Shown here: positions 11,091-20,979 of the stretch, one piece after another | How positions within the stretch are numbered: position 1 is the stretch's first letter | How the letters are laid out: each line of letters starts with the position of its first letter | Notes under the pieces: model-generated | Database searches by the model: none | The model's input: only the letters and a program-made list of their open reading frames with translations | What the model was told of the DNA's origin: nothing | Made by a program: the position numbers and the translations under genes | From: Adenophora triphylla var. japonica | Lineage: Eukaryota > Streptophyta > Magnoliopsida > Asterales > Campanulaceae | Length of the DNA: 64,000 nucleotides | Assembly: GCA_022495995.1 (NCBI GenBank) | Contig: JAFEMH010000519.1 | Span: 620,001-684,000, forward strand | Direction: 5' to 3'

Positions 11091-11731
11091 CATTTCATTA
11101 ATCACCAACTGGCAGCCTTCCTTCTAAGACTCAATTTTTGCGATCCTACTTGACAGCCCCTCCGTCGTTTGCGATCTCAATTCTCTCTCCACGTTTTTCT
11201 TGGCGATTCCCTCTCCTTCTCTTTCGAATCATTCTATCCACAAACAAGCTTCCATTGTTTCTCTCTTTCTGACCACTCGGGTAAGGTAAAGCTCCAACTT
11301 GTACTTGATCTATTGCCGTTTTAGTGGTTCAAATCAATTGATGTTGGAGCTTCGATCTGATTGAGAAGAAGGGTTGTCTAAATTCAATTGATTTACCTTG
11401 GAAGATTAGAGAAAGGGCTTCGTCTCCACCCAGATCGCCGGTAATTTGTCTACTTCAGTTCCGACTTCCGATGACCGTGATTGAGGTCGCCATTGGCGAT
11501 TAGAGAGAGAAAGTGAGAGACCTGGTACTGGTACCGTCTCGTCTTTGCGTGCAGGTAAAAACACGTTTTTTGTTAAGCTCACAAAAAACGCGTTTTTTAT
11601 AAGTTTTTGGCTAAAGGGATTATTATTTCTGTTCTAAAATAATTATGCCAACATTCATTTTATAATTAAGAGAGTAACCCTATCACATAATACATTTATA
11701 TTGTCAATTTCTCAAGTACTCTATTGACGTC

Positions 11732-12388
11732 TGTTGGGTGTGACTCTCAATTGATGACAAAAGGATATGGCTCAATTCTGCAAGGCTCGTGTTCTGATGG
11801 CTGAGGCGGGTGCCCCACTTTGGGTGAGGCGGACGCTTGGAAAACCGTAGCTGGAGTCGTGATTTGGTAGCTCCGAGGCGGGCGCTTGTTCTTGGCGTGG
11901 CGGCCGCTTCAGCGGCAGGAGGTTTGGCCAACATTGATTCGTCGCCAGGCGGGCGCATGATGAAAGGCGCATGATGAAAGGCCAGGCGGACGCCTCAAGG
12001 CCTGGAGTGTGACGGGCTGGGCTTGCATTAGGGTTCCGTGTGTTTTTCCTTTTTGTCATATAAATACTCCTTGTAATCCTTGTTCCTCCGGCAGCCTTGA
12101 GAGAGAGATTGAGAGAGAGAAACAAGTTTGTTTATTCACTATTGTATTGTGAGAGATTGTGAGATTGTGTGAAAGGTTTTCACCTTGATTCTCCTTGTAC
12201 TCTTCTTGATTATAGTGGATTGATTCTCCGTCGCCCGTGGACGTAGCCAAGTTGGTGAACCACGTAAATCTCTTGTGTTCATTGTTTTTCAATTTTGTTT
12301 CGTATTAATTTTGTTCTTGCTATTATTGTTATTTTGTGCTTGCATCTTTATCAACCTAGCAATTGTGGTTGGGACCAAAATCCTAACA
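11732..12388 (+). repeat. 5' LTR of copia element 2
   Basis: It is 657 bp. A TATAAATA box lies at about 12058, in a normal LTR promoter position. GCGCATGATGAAAG is present twice in tandem near 11952-11980, once in the other LTR. It also has a run of GAGAGA. Confidence 0.92.
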
Positions 12389-12390
12389 AT

Positions 12391-12402
12391 TGGTATCAGA
12401 GC
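12391..12402 (+). other. Primer-binding site of copia element 2
   Basis: TGGTATCAGAGC, two bases after the 5' LTR, complementary to the initiator-methionine tRNA 3' end. Confidence 0.92.
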
Positions 12403-12438
12403 TCCGGTTTGTGGATCTTGTATTGCTTATTGGTAACG

Positions 12439-13365
12439 ATGTCTGGGAAGTACGAGATTGAGAAGTTTAATCGCAAGATTAACTTTGGGCTATGGCAAGT
12501 AAAGATGCGAGCAATCTTGGTGGGTAAAAATTGCGTCAAGGCGTTGCTTGGGAAGGCGAAGAAACCGGCAAACTTGACGGATGCACAGTTTGACGACATG
12601 GACGAGAAGGCTTTATCTCTCTTACAATTGAGCCTCAAAGATGAGGTATTGAGAGAGGTTGTGGAAGAGAAGACTGCGGCAGGGCTTTGGCTTAGGCTTG
12701 AGCAATTGTACATGACTAAGAGTGTTAGTAACAGGTTGCTACTATTGAAGAAACTCGAGGAGTGTAAACTCAAAACGGGTGAGTCCTTGGAGAAACATCT
12801 TGATGAATTTGATGGCTTGGTCATGGACTTGAAGAATGTCGATGTCGAAATTGATGATGAGCAATTGGCGGTAAAATTGCTTTGTTCTCTACCTTCGGAA
12901 TACATGCACTTTCGCGAGACAGTTTTGTATGGCAAGGAAGAGATTGCTTTGGAAGAGATCAAGACCGCTTTATTAAGCCGTGAGGTTATTGAGACGCACT
13001 TGACTTCCCCAAGTGCTGAATCTCAAGGTGAGGGTTTAATTGCTAAAAGCGGTAAGAGGAACGGGAAGGGGTCAAGTTCAAGGTTTAAAGATGTGGTATG
13101 TCATGGTTGCAAGGAGAAGGGACACATTCGGAGAAATTGTCCTAACCGAGGAGGTAAAAGGAATGATGATACAACCGCTAAGGCCAAGGGTGAAGTTGGG
13201 GTGGTGCTTGAAAACACCAGTGATGACAGTGACTGTGATGCACTTACTGCTTGTGATCAAGATCCACCGAAGTTCGTGATAGTTGGATTTTGGATTCGGG
13301 TTGTTCTTATCATATTAGTCCCAATCGAGCATGGTTTTGTTCATATAAGGCTGCTGGTGGAGTAG
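12439..13365 (+). CDS. copia gag with zinc knuckle, running into shifted frame
   Basis: Translation is taken from the ATG at 12439 (MSGKYEIEKFNRKINFGLWQ), the standard copia gag N-terminus, 37 bases after the primer-binding site; the open frame upstream is LTR. The gag domain covers about residues 1-185, followed by a CX2CX4HX4C knuckle (Cys221, Cys224, His229, Cys234). After about residue 278 the frame no longer fits: protease sequence continues in the next frame from about 13278, so a one-base indel near 13275 separates gag from protease. The last 30 residues are therefore out-of-frame sequence. Confidence 0.8.
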   Translation: MSGKYEIEKFNRKINFGLWQVKMRAILVGKNCVKALLGKAKKPANLTDAQFDDMDEKALSLLQLSLKDEVLREVVEEKTAAGLWLRLEQLYMTKSVSNRLLLLKKLEECKLKTGESLEKHLDEFDGLVMDLKNVDVEIDDEQLAVKLLCSLPSEYMHFRETVLYGKEEIALEEIKTALLSREVIETHLTSPSAESQGEGLIAKSGKRNGKGSSSRFKDVVCHGCKEKGHIRRNCPNRGGKRNDDTTAKAKGEVGVVLENTSDDSDCDALTACDQDPPKFVIVGFWIRVVLIILVPIEHGFVHIRLLVE

Positions 13366-14809
13366 TTTTGTTGGGGAATAATACTGCATGCAAGGTTGTT
13401 GGTATTGGGGCTATTAAGGTTAAGATGTTTGATGGAGTAGTGCGGAAATTGCAGAATGTCAGGTATGTTCCTGAACTGAAGAAGAGCCTGATTTCTCTAG
13501 GCACCTTGGATAGTCTTGGGTATAGTTTATCCATTGCGAATGGCGAATTATCAGCTACTAAAGGTGACTTGGTGGCATTGAAGGGAAAGAAGGTGGGGAC
13601 ATTGTATAAGCTTCTTGGGTCTACGGTTGTTGGTGATGTGTCTATTGCAACGGGGTCAACGATTGAGGCGGAGGTTACTCAACCATGGGACATGACATCG
13701 GGTCACATTGGCTTGAAGGGATTGACAGAAATATCTGGAGTGAGTGGTTTTCGGTTATGGAATCCTATTGCGTCTAAGTTCCTGATTGGTAGAGATGTTG
13801 CTCTACGTCTCCATGAGAAGAATTGTTCTGCAGAACGGGTATACAAACAGGTGGAGTTAGTTGGAGATAACTCAAAAGGGGTGGAACGTGACTTGGATGC
13901 TGTTGATTTGTCTGATATAGTGACTCCGATCGATGCTCCGGTTCGGAAGGAGGAGACCAACAAGCAGTGGAGACTACCAGTGATCTTGGTAGGGGAAGAA
14001 GGAATGATAGTACTTCTTCGATATGACTTTGAGAAGATGGTTGCTTATGTCTTGTCATTGCGAAATCTGTTTATGTGCATGAAGCTGTCTTCTACAAGGA
14101 AGTTATGTCGTGTTTTGTTTTCCGCAAGGTTGTTGGTTACTATGGAAGATCGGACATGGGAATTTGATAGACCTCCACCAAAGAAGGGATTAGTCAGCCG
14201 CAAGTGGGTCTACAAATTCAAAGGAGACTACAATGGAGTAATTTCACCGGTAGTAATGCACACATGTATTTACGCCTTGTTGAGCATTGTGGCAATCCGA
14301 GATCTATTGCTTGAGGTGGAGATCTACATGCGCCGGCTGAAGGGTTTGTTGTCGAGGGTAAGGATCATGTTTGCACATTAGAGAGGTCCGTGTTTGATTT
14401 GGAGAAGTCAATCTCGACAGTGGTATATAAAAGGTTCGACACTTTTATTGTTACCCTTGGTTTTGCTAGGAGTAAATTGGATGTTGGTGGTTACTTGATG
14501 GGTTGTAGTGTTGGCACATTGATTTATCTTGTTCATGTCGATGGTATTCTTGTGGCTGCGATAGATATCAATGGTGCCTACCGGGTGAAATGGTTATATT
14601 CTTTAGATTGTCCCAAGTCTAAAGATGATGTGTCACGGATTCCGTATCCAAATGCTTGTGTGTGCATTGTGTATGGCAAGAACAGTGATGGTTGCATTGG
14701 GTATGTTATGACTATAACGGAGGCGGTCATGTTGACAAAGCCGGGTTCGAAGGTTTCGATTTCTATGTTCAAGAAGTTCTTGGACTTAGTGGGAGTTACT
14801 AGTCATTGA
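13278..14809 (+). pseudogene. Remnant copia protease/pol, patchwork of short domain pieces
   Basis: The first open frame (to 14381) starts with protease (WILDSGCSYHIS, active site DSG) and the protease body. It then has, in order, a short piece like the GAG-pre-integrase region (MTSGHIGLKGLTEIS), a piece like the integrase-RT spacer (FRLWNPIASKFLIGRDV), and the start of RT (TWEFDRPPPKKGLVSRKWVYKFKGDYNG). A second frame (14390-14809) holds RT and RNase H scraps (YKRFDTFIVTLGFARSKLD; YLVHVDGILVAAIDIN, where YVDD would be expected). Each piece is in canonical order but most of every domain is missing, so no integrase or RT activity is possible. Confidence 0.75.
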
Positions 14810-14891
14810 TGCCCTTCGGGGCGTGGCGGCGGAGATAGAGATGTTCTCTTGGAGATAGCTTGTTTCGGGATTGATCGTCAAGGTGGAGAAT

Positions 14892-15534
14892 TGTTGGGTG
14901 TGACTCTCAATTGATGACAAAAGGATATGGCTCAATTCTGCAAGGCTCGTGTTCTGATGGCTGAGGCGGGCGCCCCACTTTGGGTGAGGCGGACGCTTGG
15001 AAAACCGTAGCTGGAGTCGTGATTTGGTAGCTCCGAGGCGGGCGCTTGTTCTTGGCGAGGCGGCCGCTTCAGCGGCAGGAGGTTTGGCCAACGTTGATTC
15101 GTCGCCAGGCGGGCGCATGATGAAAGGCCAGGCGGACGCCTCAAGGCCTGGAGTGTGACGGGCTGGGCTTGCATTAGGGTTCCGTGTGTTTTTCCTTTTT
15201 GTCATATAAATACTCCTTGTAATCCTTGTTCCTCCGGCAGCCTTGAGAGAGAGATTGAGAGAGAGAAACAAGTTTGTTTATTCACTATTGTATTGTGAGA
15301 GATTGTGAGATTGTGTGAAAGGTTTTCACCTTGATTCTCCTTGTGCTCTTCTTGATTATAGTGGATTGATTCTCCGTCGCCCGTGGACGTAGCCAAGTTG
15401 GTGAACCACGTAAATCTCTTGTGTTCATTGTTTTTCAATTTTGTTTCGTATTAATTTTGTTCTTGCTATTATTGTTATTTTGTGCTTGCATCTTTATCAA
15501 CCTAGCAATTGTGGTTGGGACCAAAATCCTAACA
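14892..15534 (+). repeat. 3' LTR of copia element 2
   Basis: It is 643 bp and nearly identical to the 5' LTR apart from a missing 14-bp duplicate. It ends CCTAACA, directly followed by the ACGTC duplication. Confidence 0.92.
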
Positions 15535-15707
15535 ACGTCTTATTTTGCTTATACCATATACTACTACGCATTCTCTCTCGGAATGTAATTTCACAATCAA
15601 GCAAACCTGCACTACTTTTTATTTTATGACCAAAATCTAAACATCCTTATTGTATACACAATGGTTCAACAACAGATAGATACATTGCAAACCAAACCGA
15701 AGAAAAC

Positions 15708-16909
15708 TCAGAACTTGTTGAGGAAATCCAGAATGTGTTCATTGATCTCCTCCGGCTTCTCTTGGTTGATGAAATGTGCCACACCTTCCATTATCACCAC
15801 ATCCTCCAACAACGGTACGTCTTTCTGAAACTTCCCATTCTTCAAATACTCCTTGATCCCCGGTGCATGATACACCAAGTCCAAATCCCCAATCAAGAAC
15901 TTTGATGGCACTTCTACTTTAGTCCCATCCCACACTGCGTTCAGTTCCCAACTTCTGCAGTTTAGAAACACGACATTTATTTTGAGACAAATTAACCAAA
16001 AAGAAAAGTGCGACATTTATTTTGAGACAGACAAATAGAGTAGATGAAATAGTCGCAAAAAGGATTTACATATCCCAAGCACGGTAGTAATTGACTCCCC
16101 CAGTGAATCCGGTCTGCTCGAATTTGGTGGCGTAGAAGTCAACATCTTCTTCTGATAACCACGACGGCAAGTCAACCGGAGTATCTTCCTTGATATGTCC
16201 AAAACCTTTACCTTTCGGGAAGAATAATGGACCAGGTTCGCGGTATGTTAAGAAATTCCTCATAGCTGTTCTAGTACCAATATTAGCCAACTCAGCTTCA
16301 ATCTCTCCAGGTACCTGCAATACAAGAAATTACTATTTTTAGTATAAAGTTTCACTTTTTACTGTCAAACAGTTCGATAGCAGAAAACCCCAGATTCAGT
16401 CGAACGCCCTTGTTTAGAAAAAATATTCCAACCTGAAATCTTGCAATGTAGTGATCATCTCCGTAGAACTTATGGAATGCCTGTACCGTTGAAAGATTTG
16501 GATTCCTTGGCATAAAGGGTACACTCATGTTGACCAAAGCTTTGACTTTATCGGGCCGGTACAAGCACAAGTGCCAAGCAATGATGGCACCCCAATCATG
16601 TCCAACGACGAAGATCTTATCATCGTTATCCTTAATGGCATCGATAAGAGCCACAAGATCACCTGCAACATGGAGCATGGTGAATTTGGTGGGGTCATTA
16701 GTGGGTGCACCGGTAGTGTCACCGTAGCCACGGAGGTCAGGGGCCACGGCACGGTAACCATGGGCGGCTAAGTGGAGGATTTGGTGGCGCCAGGAGTACC
16801 AGAGTTCGGGGAAGCCGTGGAGGAATAGGACTAAGGGGCCGTGGCCTAGTTCTGCTATGTGGATGTTTAGGCCATTGACACTCACTGTCTTGTGTTGTAT
16901 AGCTTCCAT
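15708..16909 (-). CDS. Soluble epoxide hydrolase EH1 (3 exons)
   Basis: Exons are 16433-16909, 16070-16314 and 15708-15954, all with GT-AG borders; they join to 322 codons, close to the 321 of the well-studied potato enzyme. It is an alpha/beta-hydrolase that opens epoxides (for example of fatty acids) to diols. Visible are the oxyanion motif HGFP (31-34), the nucleophile Asp105 in GHDWG, lid tyrosines Tyr154 (HYIARFQ) and Tyr236 (NYYRA), the acid Asp266 (GDLDLVY) and the base His301 (GVAHF). No signal peptide or C-terminal SKL-type signal is seen, so it is probably cytosolic. Start: the first ATG of the conserved N-terminus. A TATAAAC motif about 105-110 bp upstream (about 17015-17024) may be its TATA box. 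It is the downstream-most of three tandem paralogues and appears intact. Confidence 0.93.
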
Positions 16910-17303
16910 TTTTAGCTGTGTGCAGAGTGTGTGAAGTGAGTGTGAACTGTGTGTAAAGTTAAATAGTTGAGGATATGATTATTATAATTTTTATGAGGTA
17001 GTGGAATTATTGGTTGTTTATACAGTCATAAAGGGCTGCTATAATTATTTATTTGTCTGCATGTGCTTGTGGTGGTGTGAAAGGAGGATGTCTTATTCAA
17101 ATTCTACTGTTTTGTTTTTTTTTTTTTTTTTTTTTTTTTTGGGGGGGAGGGGGCATTTTTATCTAAAATAAAATCTTTTTCCCCACTTTTGATCTCCCAA
17201 ATTTACCTTCATTAATCTTGGTCGTCCAAAGCAATCAACTGCTCTGGCCCGAAATCCGTGAACTGAGGTGAAAATGAGATTCTGAACTGTTGTTGCAGTG
17301 ACA
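16910..17303. other. Upstream region of EH1
   Basis: AT-rich non-coding DNA with a TATAAAC motif on the minus strand near 17015-17024, a run of about 30 T then G at 17110-17152, and no coding frame I can support. Confidence 0.5.
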
Positions 17304-17878
17304 TCTATATTATAAATGGAACCCCTTTTGAACAGCTTCTATGAACAGGTTCCATGTGGAAATTCCCATTTTGCTTCTCACTTTTCGCCCCTTTCCCATT
17401 TTGCCCTTTAAAAAAAAATTTAATTAAAAAAAAAAAAAAAACGTGATCTGACACGGCCAGCTAGTGTTTGATATGTCGCTATACTGCTTCCTATGGAAAT
17501 GGGAGGGGTGCCACCTGAGCAATAGCTCGTTAGCATTGGGCGGCAGATGTTAATAGAGAAATTATGGGTCTCATACGCAGATTTTATCAATCTATATTAT
17601 AAATGGAGCCCCCCTTTTGAACAGTTCTATGAACAGTTCCAAGGGGGGAATTCCATTTTGCCTCACTTTTTGTCCCTTTCCCATTTCGCCCTTTAAAAAA
17701 AAAAAAATTAAACTTAAAAAAAAAAAAAAACGCGCTTGGACACGCCAGCTAGTGTTTGATATGTCGCTATACTGCTTCCTATGGAAATGGGAGGGGTGCC
17801 ACTTGAGCAATAGCTCGTTAGCATTGGGCGGTAGATGTTAATAGAGAAATTATGGGTCTCATACGCAGATTTTATCAA
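17304..17878 (+). repeat. Tandem 287-bp duplication holding a Helitron-like element
   Basis: Unit 1 is 17304-17590 and unit 2 is 17591-17878; they are highly similar and each starts TCTATATTATAAATGGA and ends TTTTATCAA. Inside each, 17304-17464 and 17591-17752 begin TCTATATTA and end GCCAGCTAG followed by T, preceded by A. This fits a very short non-autonomous Helitron (5' TC, 3' CTAG, A/T insertion site), with a small TGG...CCA stem near the 3' end. The rest of each unit would be flanking DNA duplicated along with it. Confidence 0.5.
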
Positions 17879-18711
17879 CCCAAATAATTTATACAGTTCA
17901 ATAAAAAAAAAGATTAATCAAATGCCACGATGCAATAGCAAATCTGTCATTGCAACAATCGGTCCCAATGCTATGTCGAAATGGGCTTGAATAGTGGAAA
18001 ACTGATGCAAAAGAAAAGCATCACAAATGAAAATCATATGAAAATGGCCTGTGGGCATAAGTTTTATGGTCGGGACCAGCAACTGACATGGCAATTTTAT
18101 TGCCATTTGTTAATCAAAGTTGTGAAGTCTGTAAGGAGCTCAAATTGGTTAACTCTAGTTATTGATTCAACTATTTGTATACATTTTTCTTATTAAAAAA
18201 AAGACTTTCCAAACAAGCAGAGAAACTAATTGGTCAACTCTAGAGCATGACCATTGACCAAATATATAGATTCACTATAGTTCATGTCACTTGGTAGAAA
18301 ACATAGCTTCGAATTGGAGTTCAAACAGGTTTGGGTTCAATACTTTCTAGAAATCTTCAGACTATGACTTCATCTATTTGCCGAAGCAATAATGCAGTAC
18401 TCCCTCCGTCCCAAAATGAATGACCAAAATATTTTCAAATTTGCTCTTGAATAAGCAATTTTGATTTTTTTTTGATCTTTCGTTTTGGGATAGAGGTAGC
18501 ACAAGTTACTCGACAGACTTGACTGACCAGAGAGAGGGGATGTGTGTACTAGAGATAGTGTGACTTTGAAAAGAGATAAATGGTGTTGTGTAATAGTCCC
18601 TCATCCCCTTGATAAATATCACGATTTCCATCTCAACCCGTCCCAAAAGAAAATTTTCTTATCTAAGAAGTAAAATAGTCTAGTGCAATTTCATCATGGC
18701 ACAAGCAACAT
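17879..18711. other. Intergenic DNA with a Stowaway-like MITE remnant
   Basis: No gene is recognised. At about 18400-18497, CTCCCTCCGTCCCAAAATGA and an imperfect inverted partner (TTTTGGGATAGAGGTAG) mark a diverged Stowaway-like element of about 100 bp. Confidence 0.45.
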
Positions 18712-18725
18712 GCAAACAAGTAAAA

Positions 18726-18858
18726 AAGGGCAAAGGGCAAACCCCGGTGCGCCAAGCGGCGGTTGGGAGAGGGAACCATTTGCTAGAGCCTTCTCCTGAC
18801 AATTGCCAAGAGGCTGTTCGCCAAGGTTCGAACCCGTGACCTTATGGTCACCAAAGGA
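18726..18858 (-). mobile_element. 5'-truncated tRNA-derived SINE
   Basis: The flanking 14-mers GCAAACAAGTAAAA (18712-18725 and 18859-18872) are an exact target duplication. On the minus strand the body has a pol III B-box-like GGTTCGAACC, then a unique body, and ends in CCCTTTTTT. A canonical A-box is not found at the 5' end, so it is probably 5'-truncated. The tRNA-like part is a relic, not a tRNA gene. Confidence 0.75.
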
Positions 18859-19107
18859 GCAAACAAGTAAAACACATAAAAAATAAATTGACAAGTCAAC
18901 TGCAGCATGCTATCTCATGCTTCTGTTGTTGCAGTATCTTGTGTGACGAATGGTCGAGATGAAAAGAGTATTCAGTAGGCATAATTGTCAAAGGAGAAAG
19001 GCGAGAGGCGGGCGATATGTTCTTGGAAAAGGCGAAAGGCGAGGCGAGAGGCGGGCGGCAAAAAGGCCAAGCAAGAAGGAAAATAGAACAAAAAATTAGT
19101 AAAAATA

Positions 19108-19162
<55 letters not shown>

Positions 19163-19282
19163 TATATACATATATATATATACATATATATATAGAATTT
19201 TTTCTCAAATAATCCCGTTTTACTTTTTATTTCCCAAAATGACTCACTGTTCAAAGTATTGCCCTAATGTCCTCTTTTTGAA

Positions 19283-19465
19283 ACTCGCTACACCGTGTAG
19301 CGAGTTTGACTAGGGTTGGTCAAAACTCGCTACACCGTGTAGCGAGTCTTGGATAATTAATTGAGGGCGGTTGGAAAATTAATTACGGTGGTTAATTACT
19401 CTAAATTCGCTACACCGTGTAGCGAGTTTTGACCGAAGTCAAACTCGCTACACCGTGTAACGAGT
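19283..19465. repeat. Four near-perfect 23-bp palindromes
   Basis: Copies at 19283-19305, 19325-19347, 19405-19427 and 19443-19465, with a fifth at 20487-20509. Each is an 11-base arm ACTCGCTACAC, one central base, then its reverse complement. The first, second and fifth are perfect; the third and fourth each have one arm mismatch. They could form cruciforms or, if transcribed, hairpins. Confidence 0.9.
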
Positions 19466-19807
19466 CTAATTAAAGTTTCAAACCCCTACAAAACCCCCCG
19501 TCGGTCCCAACCAAACAAACCCTTCTCCCTTCTCCCTACAAACCCTTCTCCCTACAAACCATTCTCTTCCTTCCTCCTCACCCATTTCTCCCTTTTCTTT
19601 CTTTCTTAGTCCATCCCTTATCTTTCTCAATCCAAAATTTATACATATCAAAATGGATCCAAATCAACCCCGCCGGTATCTTCGACGAGAACCACTTCCC
19701 GGTAACCCCGCTAGTCTCTCCCAACTTTTAAATCGGTTTGATCCGACTCCGCCTCAAATCGAACGAGAGAGAATCTCCACCCCGTCATATCATACCCGGT
19801 CCCGCCG

Positions 19808-20456
19808 GTGAAGTACATGTATAGCCATGCGTCGCGATCGGACCGGAAAAGCTCGTGTATCTCGGGGACCTCCCGCTCGCCGACCCAAGAGGCCATACGT
19901 AAAAAACTTGCCGAGCCGGAAGAAGATGATTATTTTCAGGGCAAAGCTTGGCTTGCTGCTATGGAGTATCTAACTGCAGAGGGTACTTATTATCCCTTGA
20001 GAATGATCAAGGAGAATCATAAAAAATATGAGCGGGTGGAACAGGTATATTATTTTATTTTAATTATAGTTAAGGTTGAAATTTATAAATAATTGATCAT
20101 TATATTTTTGTTGTCTTAGGTTGTGGTTGTGGTCAAGAAGTTCACACGAACTGAGAATGGCAATGTTCACGTGATTTTGAAGGATCCGACAGACACAATT
20201 GAAGCTTACTTAGGTGACAAAGTGTTGAAGCACACTGAATTTGGAAGTGACATAGGTGAAGGTGCTGTTCTGATACTTACTAAGGTATGAAATATTTTCC
20301 TTAACATTACACTCCCTAAATATATCCTTAACATTTTGTTCTAAATGTTTTGTTTTGTTGATCTATTAGGCTGTTGTTTGGGCCATCTCACGCTCAAAAA
20401 CACTACTTAACATTGTTCCTTCTAATGTTTCTAAGGTGTTTCCCAAGGATTGTTAA
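19808..20456 (+). CDS. Captured HROB-like (DUF4539) OB-fold gene fragment, 3 exons
   Basis: Exons 19808-20044, 20120-20284 and 20370-20456 have GT-AG introns, all phase 0, and join into 162 codons with no stop. Exon 1 has the motif PEEDDYFQGKAWLAAMEYL; exons 2-3 have the OB-fold core VVVVVKKFTRTENGN, VHVILKDPTDTIEAYLGDKV, FGSDIGEGAVLILTK and LLNIVPSNVSKVF. From memory this matches the C-terminal domain of plant homologues of HROB, a homologous-recombination factor that recruits the MCM8-9 helicase. It is a fragment inside a transposon, not the parental gene. An upstream ATG at 19653 opens a 52-codon frame (MDPNQPRRYLRREPLPGNPA) ending at 19809-19811 in another frame. Introns show DNA-level capture. 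Expression is unknown. Confidence 0.6.
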
Positions 20457-20653
20457 TTTTCCAACTGCCTCAATTAATTATCCAAGACTCGCTACACGGT
20501 GTAGCGAGTTTCAAAAAAGAGGCCATTCCGGGCAATACTTTGAACAGTGAGTCATTTTGGGAAATAAAAAAGTAAAACGGGATTATTTGAGAAAAAATTC
20601 TATATATGAATATATATATATATATACATATATATATACATATATATATATAC

Positions 20654-20699
<46 letters not shown>

Positions 20700-20701
<2 letters not shown>

Positions 20702-20979
20702 GCAAAACATATACAAAGCATAAAACGTATTATGAACAAGAATAAAGCATGAAATAAATTTCACAATTCCGCATATAATAGTATCCTAATATAATTCAAA
20801 CCTCAAAAGTAAGAATTCTAAGAAAAAGAAGCATGAATCAAAATTACGAAGTTCAAATCAACAAAACAAGTACTAGTTTAAGCAAGTTAAATAAACTTAA
20901 ACCCTTAAAGATTATCGAGAAAAGAAATCAATTTCCAAAATCATGCAAAAGCAAATAAAAATTTGAAGAACATGGGACT
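20700..20979. other. hAT interior without recognised content
   Basis: AT-rich sequence between the Pack-MULE and the GC-rich right end of the enclosing hAT element; no reading frame or repeat that I can support. Confidence 0.5.

Larger units (their letters stand above)
7649..11611. mobile_element. Non-autonomous MULE-like element, copy B, with nested copia
   Basis: It has the same ends as the element at 5174-6503: GAGTTGGTCTTATAAAAAAC at the left, and at the right TTATAAGTTTTTGGC. The flanking 9-mers are TAAAGGGAT on both sides (7640-7648 and 11612-11620), an exact 9-bp duplication. Without the copia element inserted at 8417-11090 it is about 1.28 kb, close to the 1.33 kb of copy A. Near the right end, AAAACACGTTTTTTG and CAAAAAACGCGTTTT form a small hairpin, also present in copy A. 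No transposase is present. Confidence 0.75.
11732..15534 (+). mobile_element. Shortened Ty1/copia element 2
   Basis: LTRs at 11732-12388 and 14892-15534 begin TGTTGGGTG and end CCTAACA. The flanking 5-mers are ACGTC on both sides (11727-11731, 15535-15539), an exact duplication. The primer-binding site TGGTATCAGAGC is at 12391-12402 and a purine tract (AAGGTGGAGAAT) precedes the right LTR. The 2.5-kb interior keeps gag and short pieces of protease, the integrase/RT spacer, RT and RNase H regions, with large deletions between them, so it is non-autonomous. The LTRs differ by one 14-bp tandem duplication and few substitutions, so insertion looks recent. Confidence 0.9.
19188..20607 (+). mobile_element. 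Pack-MULE-like element with long inverted repeats and captured exons
   Basis: Inverted repeats run inward from 19188 and from 20607, starting ATATATAGAATTTTTTCTC and continuing through AATAATCCCGTTTTACTTTTT, CAAAATGACTCACTGTTC and a palindrome. The left arm carries an extra block of about 42 bp (19306-19347) relative to the right arm, so the match is about 170 bp with one insertion. Both sides abut (TA)n tracts (19111-19193 and 20611-20693), which hide any 9-bp duplication. The interior carries gene-derived exons rather than a transposase. Long inverted repeats plus captured gene sequence with introns is the Pack-MULE pattern; the superfamily is inferred. Confidence 0.65.

Noticed and set aside
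12396..12962. 188-codon minus-strand frame
   Set aside because: Antisense shadow of the copia gag.
17592..17841. Small frames around the poly(A)/poly(T) stretch
   Set aside because: They lie in the duplicated Helitron-like unit and differ between its two copies.
18820..18858. tRNA-gene-like GGTTCGAACC box
   Set aside because: Only the B-box half is present and exact 14-bp flanks show it belongs to a SINE fragment; no cloverleaf can be drawn.
19017..19313. 98-codon frame rich in Tyr-Ile repeats
   Set aside because: Mostly translation of the (TA)n tract.
19111..20693. (TA)n tracts as replication origin or centromere signal
   Set aside because: They are simple microsatellites at the borders of the Pack-MULE; nothing else supports such a role.
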